Source: Malania oleifera
Lineage: Eukaryota > Streptophyta > Magnoliopsida > Santalales > Ximeniaceae
NCBI RefSeq assembly: GCF_029873635.1
Contig: NC_080423.1
Span: 94,707,191 to 94,771,190, forward strand
Direction of reading: 5' to 3'
Length of the DNA stretch: 64,000 nt
Of this stretch, positions 21,761 through 32,461 are shown piece by piece (the stretch's first letter is position 1; each line of letters starts with the position of its first letter). The position numbers and the translations under genes are program-made. The notes beneath the pieces are model-generated. The model worked only from the letters and a program-made list of their open reading frames with translations. It had not been told where the DNA came from and made no database searches.

Positions 21761-21910
21761 CTTACCTAACTTTAGGCCCAAGTTCTATGGGCCTAGCTCA
21801 ATAAGTTTATGGCCTGTGTGGTAGGTTATGCAAAAGATTTAACCATATTTTATAGTCACACATTTCATTGTCACATTTAGTTATGACCTAATATTGTTTA
21901 ATAACAATTG

Positions 21911-21913
<3 letters not shown>

Positions 21914-21944
<31 letters not shown>
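21914..21944. repeat. (AT)n microsatellite
   Basis: A pure AT run of about 31 bp. Confidence 0.85.
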
Positions 21945-21947
<3 letters not shown>

Positions 21948-22209
21948 AAATGAATACATTATATCTGGAGATTACAAATATTATTAAGTGAAGCGTGACA
22001 AAAAATCGTGTTATATATAATTGTTTTAAAAAAATAATTGTCGTACTAAGAGAATTTAAATATTGTAGTAAAATTTTGTTATTTCTTTTAGAAAAACATA
22101 GAATTAACATAGATATAAAAAACATTTAAGAGTAAAATTTAAAAATCGGATAGATTGTAATCCTTATCCCAATTTCCAAACAACAACAATTTGATGCTAC
22201 TCTAACTCA

Positions 22210-22572
22210 TAGGAAGTGTAAATGAGTTAAGTTTATTCGCGAGTTACTCAGACTTGACTTACCCCTTAACTCGACTTGACTCGATTATAATCGAGTTCCA
22301 ATAAAGTTCAAGCTACTCGAGTATTTTAACGAATTGAGTTCAAACTCAGTAATAGTATTCGAGTTGAGTTTCGAGTCTAACTAAATTTTTTAATTTTATT
22401 ATTTTTTTATAATATATATGTGTTTGATATTAATTTATAACTCAGTCGAGCTCGAGTTTTATGAACTTGTAGTCGAATTGAGTTAGAGTTTAATAATTAT
22501 GAAATCGATCGAATTCGAGTCTAGTTCAAGTATTTTACTGTGTTAACTAGACTCGATTCAAATACACCCCTA
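22210..22572. mobile_element. hAT-like MITE (363 bp) with 8-bp TSD
   Basis: Ends are TAGGAAGTGTAAATGAGT and, on the other strand, TAGGGGTGTATTTGAATC. The flanks CTAACTCA (22202-22209) and CTAACTCC (22573-22580) match at seven of eight bases. An 8-bp TSD with short TIRs is the hAT signature. The interior is full of ACTCGA/TCGAGT words that allow extensive self-pairing, and it encodes no protein. Confidence 0.78.
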
Positions 22573-22580
22573 CTAACTCC

Positions 22581-23301
22581 ACGTCGAACGAAATAAAAGG
22601 CAAAAACTTATAATTATTTTTTAATTCAACTGTATTTCAATTCCGATTATGATTCTAATTGTATACCCAAATCAAATGACCCTTTGCAAACTAAATATAT
22701 CCTAAACCTGGATTTGCATTTGCACTCTCAATTCACTGTCTTCGTAACCAAACAAAAACCACGAATTGACTCTAATCCATAATTTGGTCATCACAACATC
22801 ATAATCATAATGTGGCATGCAAAATGAAATCATCAAACTTAATATAATACAAGTTGGAGATAAGCCATACACCACCTCCCAAAATTAAATAAATAAGTAA
22901 ATGCCTTCTTTCTCCTCTCTCTAAATGATTGAAATATTCAATATATGAATGTATGAATGTTATTTTAATTTCACATGTAATTGTGGTTGTGTCATTTGGG
23001 TTTACCAATTTGTGTTCATCGGTTGCGATAGGAAAAGGTATAATTTTTAATTTGTAGAAGAGAATATCTTAATTGGTGTTATAGTCGTTAATTGAGGCTG
23101 ACCAATTCCACAAGTAAACCTAATTTGTCACCTTCAACTTATGAGTGAATGACCATACAATATTTATTTAATGGGTAAAGAGGTTGGTGGTGGAGTTTTG
23201 TTGCTATAAATGTTTCGATCAATTTAGGTTGAGTTGTTTACTGCGACTTTTTTAATAAAAAAATAACATTACACTTTTTTGTATTTTTTTAAGAATATAA
23301 A
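22581..23301. other. Intergenic DNA
   Basis: No gene or clear element seen. Confidence 0.5.
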
Positions 23302-23466
23302 TTTTTATTAAAAAAAAATAACATTACCTCCACTCTCTTTCTGTGCCAACGACTATCAAAACATAATAACATGGTCCTCTGATGTCCCATCGCATCACAT
23401 ATGCTCCTCTTGTCAATGATTCATTAGATTAATCAAAGGTTTTGTTTTCACTACTGAACATAGTAT
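23302..23466 (+). repeat. 165-bp direct repeat, left copy
   Basis: It runs from an A-rich start through AACATTACCTCCACTCTC and TCACATATGCTCCTCT to GCTACTGAACATA-like sequence. A near-identical copy lies at 24271-24436, on the far side of LTR fragment E2. Confidence 0.85.
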
Positions 23467-23474
23467 TTCCATGT

Positions 23475-24270
23475 TGTTAGTTTTGGTGCAATCCAAAGAA
23501 GAAGGTGAATTGGTATTTTAAAAATTTGTTTTCAAAGTCAATTTACTAATCTAACAACAATATTACGCAACGTAGGGGCAATCTAAGTATGTATGCAATT
23601 GTAAATATAATATATTAACCAAATTCAGTACATGCACTACAATTTTAATATATCTCAACAAGATATAATATCGTGTCAATCAGATATGCAGTATATTCAG
23701 TAGAAAAATTAAATCAAACACAAAACAGAATATAATACAAGAAATGTAAAAGTGACATCGAATATGATATCAGGGTTCAGCCAATCCTGCCTACATCCCC
23801 ACCTTGGCACACCCGTACAAGGATTACACTATAAGCTCACTTAACGGGTGGAGCGGCACCTAAACAACTAAGTCAATTAATGGGGCTGACCTCAACCTAC
23901 ACCTTACCAGGATGGTGCACCTAACTTTTCTAATCGAATCTAAACCAATTCGGAACTATTTAACAGGACTAGTCTTCCTCTTTAGGCCCACGCCTAGAAT
24001 ACAACGAATATAAAATTTACGTACACGGAAATGCTTCTTACACAAGTAAATTTGTACCACTAAGTACAAAGACTAATCAATGCACACCAAACATGTAAGA
24101 ATGATTAACTGAGTGGTATATATGGGCAATCTGCTCTCAGTACAATGATAATCTCAAGTATGCACAAGAGTATTCAAATAAGCTAATCTTTGAAAGTAAA
24201 GTATATCAAATCTCAATATCAGATTAGTGTTTCAAAGATGCTAACAATAATATTCAAACGAACTTAAAAA
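23475..24270 (-). mobile_element. Truncated LTR fragment E2 (E family)
   Basis: On the plus strand it starts TGTTAGTTTTGGTGCAATCC, the reverse complement of the 3' end of LTR E. It includes a segment around 23790-24000 matching the reverse complement of 11100-11300 (the CTCACTTAACGGGTGGAG and AGGCCCACGCCT blocks). The 5' part of the LTR is missing. It is enclosed by the 165-bp direct repeat. Confidence 0.82.
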
Positions 24271-24436
24271 TATTTTTATAAAAAAAAAATAACATTACCT
24301 CCACTCTCTTTCTGTGCCAACGACTATCAAAACATAATAACACAGTCCTCCGATGCACCATCGCATCACATATGCTCCTCTTATCAATGATTCACTAGAT
24401 TAATCAAAGGTTTTGTTTTTGCTACTGAACATAATA
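24271..24436 (+). repeat. 165-bp direct repeat, right copy
   Basis: Matches 23302-23466 with a few substitutions. It is far too long for a TSD and begins in the same T/A-rich context as the left copy. Confidence 0.85.
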
Positions 24437-24787
24437 TGTGCACATTCTTATATTATACCTAATTTCTATATATATATTGTTCTAGTTAGACTTGCACTGG
24501 AGCTATTTTTTCCCTTTTCAAATAGTTGGCGTGTTAAATTTTGGCATGCCAACATTGTTGTGGCGGTTTATTTATTTATTAATTTATTTTTTTTATAGGT
24601 TGTATTTGCATTAAGAATTTTACCTAAGGAAATAAAAGAAAAACAAAAAATAAATTTGTTTCTTAATGTATTTTTTTCTCTATAAAATAGGATTAAGAAC
24701 AAAAACTTACTCTTAACATGATTAAAAAAATCAAATACCAATCAAGTGTAAAATTAGATTTATGTTTATTAAATTGTTATATATATA

Positions 24788-24822
<35 letters not shown>

Positions 24823-26766
24823 CTTCTCACTTTTTGTGATAATCAAATGTGAAAAAAAGTGAACAAGAAAAAAAATAAAAGAAAAAAAGAGAGAAAAAAA
24901 ATAGCAAATCAGTCAATGAAATTTTAGTTTTACATATTGTTAACCTTTAATCCCTGTTAGTTTTTAATTTTATAAGAACAAATTTTATTTTTAATAATTG
25001 TAATTAATATAAAAATAATATAATGAAAAATAATTTTTTCCTTTTTTTTAAAATCTCAACCTTAATTTAATATAACTTTGGCCTTTTCGATCCTAGTGGT
25101 GGATGGAAATAGGTGAGTTACCCACTTCCCCACTAGAGGTGAGTGCAAAAGCAAAACTTATTTAGATGTTATTTGTTTTTGGCTTTTGGGTAGATAATGT
25201 TAGTTGGTCTTCCTATGGTTTTGTTAACCTGCATCATCTACTTTTCTTTTTTTTTTTTTCTTTTAAACAAAATCTTTGATAGAAATGAAGTAAACATGAG
25301 GAAGAAAAAGAGTAGCTACTTAGTTGTTGAGTATGGAAATTTTTTCTAAATCACGATCGGATGCTATATTTAATTCGGGGTCTTGTTCATACGGTAATGA
25401 AATTTGAAGACCAATGAAGAATATTCGTTTTTTAATTTTCTTTGCCCCCTTGTATAGGTTGAGCAAATTACTCTTTCCCCCTAAGAGTTTGTAACCCTAG
25501 ATTTACTAAACTATTACGAAAAAATAAGGAAAAAATAGCTTTGAAATATATTTTTATTGACTAATCAGAATTGCCTCCCAGGATTGAGTTTTTCCACCAA
25601 CCAATAAAAAATAAGCGAGCACAATCATTTCAAATTTTAATTATTTTTCAAAAATTTTAATTATTTTTCAATACAATCTAAAAATTATTTATTGTGCATT
25701 TGGGGAGTGTAAGTTTATGAATTGAATTAGAATTTGAACTTGTGTATATTTAAATAAAACATAGTGTAAAATTTTGTTAATATAATGATTAGAAACATGA
25801 ATTTTGCACCTTATGTTTGAATTTGTGCCAACTTGAATTAAAAAAATATAATTTTGTATCTTTTAAATTCATGAAAAATCAAATCTAAATCCTGAAATCT
25901 ATCCATAAGTTTCTTTTTTAAATTCACAAATTTCTAAATTTAGGACCCAAAATCCATGACTTCAAATACTAACTTAAATATGTAAATGTGTAATAAATAT
26001 CACTTTTAGATATTTTTTATTTTATTTATATATATTTTTTTACAAAATTTTAGTTGGAATATTGCAATGGGCAAAGAGGGCAATTTGACTCAGCCCATGT
26101 ACCAAAAAAGTACAAAAATAAAAATTGCCGACATGATTTTCTTTGTTATTTTCTATTTCATATGCATTCATGTTGATACTTTTTCTCAATTCTTATTCAT
26201 TTGGGGATCCACCTTTTCGCAATCAATAATTTGCCTAACTTTTCCACCATGCAAAATTCAACATCAAATTTTCCTCCCTTTCATCCGTATAAGAAAAAAA
26301 TTTCCACCAATCCAAACAGAAAATTCGAGAAGAACACCCCATTTATTCGTAAAACTAAACCCCCTTTTAATATTTTTTTTTTCCCTTGGAATGAACTTCG
26401 CAGTCCCATACATATATAAATATTTATATATATATATATATATATACACTGCACACTCCCCACGGGGATTTTGGTTTTTTATTTAAAAGGAAAAAACCAA
26501 ACCCTAAGTACAGAACCCCCCTCATACATGATACAACAGGGGTAGAAGAAGACAACAAAATCTACAACGAGTGGGGAAGATCTCAGCAATTTGACAACAA
26601 TAAAAAAATAAAAACATGAAAAATGAGGCGATCCAGGTCAGGGCTGCAACTGCTCCTGCAATCCTTCATGCTATGCTAACTATCGCTAGTGGCTACTGCT
26701 TCCCATTTCCCTTCCCAAAAAGCCGCTGACCGATCTATGCACGACCGAACCCTTGAACATTATTTC

Positions 26767-26767
<1 letters not shown>
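24437..26767. other. AT-rich intergenic DNA and probable 3' flank of the LURP-one gene
   Basis: No convincing coding region. Open frames at 26067-26486 overlap (AT)n and low-complexity sequence. Microsatellite (AT)n runs lie at about 24779-24819 and 26427-26447. The last 200-300 bp probably hold the 3' untranslated region of the minus-strand gene that ends at 26862. Confidence 0.5.

Positions 26768-26768
<1 letters not shown>

Positions 26769-26801
<33 letters not shown>
26769..26801. repeat. (GT)n microsatellite
   Basis: A pure GT run of about 33 bp, about 60 bp beyond the stop codon of the LURP-one-related gene and likely inside its 3' untranslated region. Confidence 0.9.
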
Positions 26802-26804
<3 letters not shown>

Positions 26805-26861
26805 AGATCTTTTTGTTTTTCTTCCTTTTTTGGGGGTTTAGTCAAGAAGTAAATCGGAGAA

Positions 26862-27595
26862 TCATCTTCTTGAAGAACCGAACATTTGGTCGAGGAGGAT
26901 GACCAGAGCCATGGCGAGGGCCGTATCCATCTCCGGCTGTACGATTAGACGAAACACATCGACGCCAAAACCCACTCCTCCAACCGCCTCCTTCTGCTTG
27001 ATCTCCGCCACTCGCCGCCTCTTACCGTCGTACACAGCGCAGCACCGCTGCGAGTACGATCCCTCGATCTCATACAACGCGTTCTTGCTCGGCGATGTCG
27101 ACCACGCGCCACCATTGCCGGAGCTCACGTGGGCCAAGGTCCTCGAGTTCCACAGGTTCACGTGCTTCCTCACCAAAAATCGCGGATTCACCGCCGTTTC
27201 CCCCTCGAATACCAGCCAACTGTCGCCGAGGCTCAGCCTCTGATCACCACCATACAATTTCACAATATTAGGTCAAAAGTTACAGAAAACTAATTGACTG
27301 AGCGCGGGCGAAATTAATCACAGTCATTATAGAGCAGATCGAGTACCTTCCGGCGGATGGTGAGCAGAGGCTTGCCGGCAGCGTCCATGAGAACCATCTC
27401 GCCATCACCGGCGGCGACGTAGTTATCGACGCGGAACACCAGGTTTCCGCTGGAGTCGAACACCGTAAACCCGCTGCAGTTGAGGAGCAACGATTTCTTC
27501 CACACGGTCAACACCGTCGTGTTCCCGCTCGAAGCTGGTGGCTTCGGCCTCTCCGTCAAGGCGGCACTGGCGGCGTTAGGATACACCTTAGTCAT
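26862..27595 (-). CDS. LURP-one-related protein (tubby C-terminal-like fold), two exons
   Basis: This is the one convincing host gene. Exon 1 is 27347-27595 (83 codons, start MTKVYPNAA) and exon 2 is 26862-27239 (125 codons plus stop). They are joined by a 107-bp GT-AG intron (27240-27346) in phase 0, giving 208 residues, close to the usual length of the plant LURP-one-related (LOR, DUF567) family. Typical blocks are LTVWKKSLLLNCSGFTVFD, FRVDNYV, LMDAAGKPLLTIRRK at the exon junction, SWLVFEGE, and near the end VDVFRLIVQPEMDTALAMAL, the hydrophobic C-terminal helix of the barrel. The intron position, just after the TIRRK motif, is the common one. Family members are linked to defence and stress responses in plants; the biochemical role is unsettled. 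The coding part is GC-rich in AT-rich surroundings. No frame damage is seen. Confidence 0.92.
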
Positions 27596-27654
27596 TTCTT
27601 CCGAGTTCTGCTTCTACTGTGGATTGTTGCGAAATGGGGAGAGCGGCCGAGACA

Positions 27655-27661
27655 TTTTATA
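27655..27661 (-). promoter_or_regulatory. TATA box of the LURP-one-related gene
   Basis: TATAAAA on the minus strand, 60 bp upstream of the start codon. This allows a short leader of about 30 bases. Confidence 0.6.
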
Positions 27662-27728
27662 CACCTGTGGGTGTACGAAAATGCCCTCGCATGAGCGAAC
27701 CCCCACGCGCACTATAGTTAAAAAGCGA

Positions 27729-27737
27729 CCACGTGTC
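27729..27737. promoter_or_regulatory. G-box/ABRE-like motif
   Basis: CCACGTGTC contains the palindrome CACGTG, a binding core for plant bZIP and bHLH factors, about 70 bp upstream of the TATA box. ACGT occurs again at 27756-27759 (CCACGTTGG). This fits a stress- or ABA-responsive promoter, but only the motif is seen. Confidence 0.5.
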
Positions 27738-27799
27738 AGAATTTCGTGAGGTACCACGTTGGCATCGTGATGGAACGGAAAAAGCATTTTCCGGAAAAC

Positions 27800-28689
27800 A
27801 AACAGTGACAAACAAGCCGCAAGAGCTGAGAGGGGTGGGCCGGTGGCGGGCCCCAGTGGTGATGATAAGAAGAGGAAGAAAAAAAAATTAGAAGATAATG
27901 GGAAAATATTAAAAAAAATGATTTTTAAAATATTTAATTGGTTAAAAAAGGTATATCTTTACTTGCAAGTGAATATAATAATGATGATTGAAAGGGAAAA
28001 AATGAAAAATCTTGTGGCTGAGAACCAATAAACGGCGAGTGGAAGGGTCCCTATTGGGAAGATATTTTATGTTTTTTCTTTTTTTAATTTTATATTTTTA
28101 AAAAATATTTTTATACTTTTATGTAAAAAAGAATTTTGCTCCACAAAAATAATTCTTTGAAAAATGGCAAGTTAATGGGAGGATATAATGAGTATTTTAA
28201 AAATTAATATCAAGAGAATATTCAGATTTTTGAAATTTTGAAAAAAGCTTATATATTTTTTTTCCAAATTTTAAAAAAAGAAATAATATTTTTATCTTTT
28301 TTATTTTTATATTATATAATTATATTTACTTGTAGTGTTTCTAGATTGGTTACATGAATTTATTTTTTTAAAAGTGTTATTGGCACTTTATATTTAATTT
28401 TTTAGATCAAATAAAGATTTTACCTCTTACTTTTTTCAATAAAATTTACAATTTTGTCCTATCTTTTTTTTTTTTCACTTATTTACTTTTTTATTTCTAA
28501 ATTAAACAATAAATGATAAAATAAATATGGAATGCCTCTTGTATTCTTTTGGAGTGCCTACTACTTTCTCCAATTTTGACCAATGAGACGTTTGAAGGAG
28601 TGTTTCATTGGACCTTATGACTCCTACCATTGAGTGTTTGGAGGAGTGTTTCATTAGACCTCATCAACTACTAGGATTTTTAAAGAGCT
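27800..28689. other. Intergenic DNA upstream of the LURP-one gene
   Basis: AT-rich, no gene. A small internal repeat (GGAGTGTTTCATT with GACCT-AT after it) occurs at about 28597 and 28643. Confidence 0.5.
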
Positions 28690-29190
28690 CATATAGAAGA
28701 TGACCGAATCGCATGTACTTAGACATCTGGGTTTTAGTAGAGTTTTTTAGATGGCTTGGGATGTCTTTGGGACAGGTATAGAGGGGATCTTGAGTGAAAA
28801 ATTCTCAGTTGCCAAATAGATGTATAGAACATAAGATAAGGAGTTCTATGTTGTAGTGAGATCCCTCCAATATTGGAAGTAATACTTATTATCCCAAGAG
28901 TTTGTACTCTTTTTTTACCACCTTACTTTGCAATATCTAAACTTGCAAAAGAAGTTGAGTGCTCGAGTGCGAAGCATGCTTGTTGGGTAGAATTCCTTAA
29001 CAAGTACACTTTTGCTCTCAAGCATTGTTTTAGTGCTTAAAATAAGTGGTTGGTGGCCTTATTAGGGTGACAATTATTCTTCATATCTTGAGACCGAATA
29101 TCATTTGGTTTGGTCATTTGAAGGACGAGTACTCTACTTGTCCTAATTTTAAGATTATCTTTCAGGAGGCGAGTGAGGACCCCCAGAGAG
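28690..29190 (+). pseudogene. Gypsy RNase H and post-RNase H fragment
   Basis: Plus-strand pieces match a Ty3/gypsy polyprotein: a TGIGGILS-like block near 28765, KEFYVVVRSLQYWK near 28840-28880, SAKHACWVEFLNKYTFALKH near 28965-29030, and LKDEYSTCPNFK near 29120-29155. Stops and frame changes occur throughout. No LTRs are visible for it. Element A inserted 75 bp further on. Confidence 0.75.
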
Positions 29191-29380
29191 AGGGAGGAGA
29201 GAGAAAATAATCAGGAGAAATGAGAGAGGAGAGAGAAAGAAATCATTTTTATATGGAGGGTTGGTGTGTAGAGACCCGAGAAATTATAACTATTAAAATA
29301 ATTAGGAAAGATAATAAATAGAATAGATAAATAATTAATAAGGGAAAAGGGAAAGATTTAAAAGGAAAAGACAGCAGATC

Positions 29381-29482
29381 TCGTCGACGAAGAGATCCCG
29401 AACGACAAAAATTTTAGAATTTGGGTTCGTCGACAAAGTCCTTCTTTCGTCGACGAATGTGCTTCAGTGGCTCGTCGACGAG
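29381..29482. repeat. Array of CGTCGACGA palindromes in LTR A
   Basis: Four copies (TCGTCGACGA, TTCGTCGACAAA, TTCGTCGACGAA, CTCGTCGACGAG) in about 100 bp end 11 bp before a TATAAATT. Confidence 0.82.
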
Positions 29483-29492
29483 AGTGGTCAAG

Positions 29493-29500
29493 TATAAATT
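29493..29500 (+). promoter_or_regulatory. TATA-like box of LTR A
   Basis: TATAAATT directly downstream of the palindrome array, in the same place as the TATA box of LTR A1. Confidence 0.5.
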
Positions 29501-31107
29501 GAATTTTTTGTTTCTTATTCATTAAGCAAACTCAAAACCTTCGTTTTCTCTCTCTAAAAATGATTTTCTTCGCCTTCTCTCTAAGACTCCGGCCTAGATT
29601 AAGCCCGAATCAACAAAAGGGAACCACTATGGTGTTCTAGGGGAGATTCTCTACACATCTAGTAGAGCATATTTCTAAACTGGGCTTTTTAGGAATCGCT
29701 CCAAAGTTGAGGTAAGGGTTAGGATTCCTAATTTTTGAGGTTTTAAATGTTTATTCAAGGTTTATAGGTTGAGAAAATGTTGAAATAATAGGTTATTTTG
29801 GGTTTATCTGATTAAACTAGGGTTTTTGATTCAGAGTTCGGGTGAATGCCACGGGCATCATTTTGGGGTTCCTGCTAGTGTAGTTTAGGAAATCAAGTGA
29901 GTGGAATATTTTAAATTAGGATTTTTGAGGAAATAACTGATGAAAAATGGAAATATTATGTATATATGTATATGATTTTCATGTGAGTTCTGAAAAGCCA
30001 ACCGTTTGAATTGTAAATTTTTTAGCCTAGGGGGCACTAGATATTATTTGTGAAAATGGAATGTTAAAATGGTAGATTTTCTAGGTAATTGCGTAAGAAA
30101 TTAAATGTATATTTTCAGTATATGAACGATGATTATGGGTTGGCTTATTTTCAGTGAACGTATGAATATTTGTTGTTAAATTGTGTGGCATAAGTAAAAT
30201 GAAGTTTTTGTGTTGAACTATGATATATGTATGAGATGTTGGAAATACTGGAAATGTATTAAAAATTAAAATGTGATATGATTTATTTTGCATGTGTTTG
30301 GTAATGTCAAAGTACAATGTATGGTTGGAGAACTCTGGTGGATTAGAAAAGGGCACAGTACTATTGCAGATATGTATGGTAGTGTTAGTGCACCCACACG
30401 TCTTAGATAAAGTGTGGAGACGAGATAGTCGATTATGCTAGGAAAGGTAGTGTCTCCCTGGAGTCTAGACCAGTATGAGAACAGCCAATTGGACCTAGAA
30501 ACTGTAGAACGTGGTTGATTTAACTTTGGTGGGCAGACCAGGGTTAAGTCTAGCCTTTGGGCTGCACAACCCAACATGGGCCGGAAGCATGACTATGATT
30601 TTTCACTGGTACAAAGAGTTCTAAACGCATAATTGTAAGTTTAACCATGGATAAATATGAGAAAAATGGATATAGAAATAGCATATATGAGAACAACGGA
30701 TATAAGAACAACAAATGAGAATGATATGAAAACAAAATATATGAAAGCAGACATGAATACAGAAATAAGAAATGTAGAATATGAATGTAAATGTAATGAA
30801 TGACATAGAGATAACAGCATAAAAAGTAATGTAGTAAAGTATTATCAGTATTTAATATAATAGTATTATATGTATATGGGACGAAGTATACTCTTCGCCC
30901 GAGGGCTTGCTGAGAAAGGCGAGTGCCCTGATATGTATCAGATGTAGCTGTGGGCTACATAATGTATTAAGGCAGAGGGAAACTACTTGTATGGGCGGGT
31001 AAACTTTCTTATTCTCGGGAGCCTTCGCTGTTAAACATATGTGTGAATGTGTGAGTACGAGATAAACTAACCACCTAAGGGCTTATTGAGTAAGGTAAGT
31101 GCCCCGA

Positions 31108-32445
31108 TGATGGGGATCAACATGCCTTATGTATCCCTTTTACTGATATGATGACACATGGACGACCTCCCGATGTACACTCATTTGCTGACGTGGTGAC
31201 GTGTGAACGACCTCCAGATGTCCACTATTGTTTATATTTGCTTTACAGGAACACATGAGATCAATTGAAGATCTTCTACTTATTTTATGGATGACTTTTT
31301 TTATGTGAAGACTCTGTTAATGTGTTAATTTATATTTTTCATGGATATGTTATTTCAAGATTATTAGGTGCTTGAAGACCATGCTTGAAGACCCAAATGA
31401 AGTATTGAAGCAAAGTCCAACTCAAAACCCATGTGGGCCCCACATGGCTCTAATAGGCCCCACACAGTTTTGGCCTTCCTTTTGAAATATGTTTAAATTT
31501 CAAATTTGAATTGTAATAATGCAAGACAACTAAGCTTGACTTGTGTGCTTATAAGTTGGAGTTCCTTATTTTTTAGTAAGTATTAAATGTGCTAGGTTAA
31601 TAGTTGTTGAAAGTTGTTGAGAGTTGTTGAGTGTTTAATGTGTTGTTTCCTAGGCTATGCCTATAAATAGCATTCTTATTATAAGAACAAGATATAAAGT
31701 TGAAGTTGAATATAGAAGAAACATTTCTTTACTTGAACTTGTAAAGCTTGTCCCTCTCCTTGTGAGTGAGTAGTGTGAGGCTACAACGTTCTCTCTGGAG
31801 ATCAAGTGGTGAGAGACCCTTAAACTAGCCAACGACTCCATCAACCCCTCCTCCATCTAATACTCTCACGGCCCCCATCAACACCACATGGCCAACACCT
31901 TTATACACCCACACAACGATCATCATCTACACTTCATTGTTGTGTTCATCTTATGTTTCAAAGCTTGTACGAAGGACCTACGGTGTGACCTAACTATGTG
32001 TGGAACAAGGTCAAGTGATCCAAATCAATCCCTTGGTAACTTCAGTACTTGTGTTTGAATCCTTTACTATATCTTGTGAACCCTTGCTAGTAGATTAAAA
32101 TCACATCTTTGAGTAACTCATTTGATCCATAGATTGCAATATTGGTACTTTCTAGTTAAAATTAATTGTATGAATATTAGTTTGCTAACATAGGACTTTT
32201 ATTCTTGAATATTTGAAATAACAACTTTTTAGCATATACCTTGATTCCTTTGTGAAAGAACCAATTGAGACATAATTGCAGGACAAGTCATACACCTTTT
32301 CAAAATCCTTGAACATGTGAAATAAAACATGATTTATTGTGTTTATGTTCGGATAATTAAATTATTAAGTTAAAGTGTTTAAGTATATATGCTTATGTGA
32401 GGATTGAATAGTAGGACATAAGTTGACCATTCCCGTCCTACATCA
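31108..32445 (+). repeat. 5' LTR of gypsy B (1338 bp)
   Basis: Runs from TGATGGGGATCAAC to GTCCTACATCA. TATAAATA is at 31662-31669. A doubled ACGACCTCC-GATGT module lies at about 31160-31225. Compared with the 3' LTR it has short duplications such as GCTTGAAGACCAT near 31370-31390, and scattered substitutions. Confidence 0.92.
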
Positions 32446-32448
32446 TCT

Positions 32449-32461
32449 TGGTATTATAGAC
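32449..32461 (+). other. Degenerate primer-binding site of gypsy B
   Basis: TGGTATTATAGAC, three bases after the LTR end, resembles the tRNA-Met primer site TGGTATCAGAGC with substitutions. Confidence 0.6.

Noticed and set aside
26067-26486. 139-codon plus-strand open frame
   Set aside because: Low-complexity, AT-rich, runs through an (AT)n tract, and overlapping frames on both strands are equally open; no recognised domain.
26899-27243. 114-codon plus-strand open frame
   Set aside because: Antisense shadow of exon 2 of the LURP-one-related gene, open because of its high GC content.
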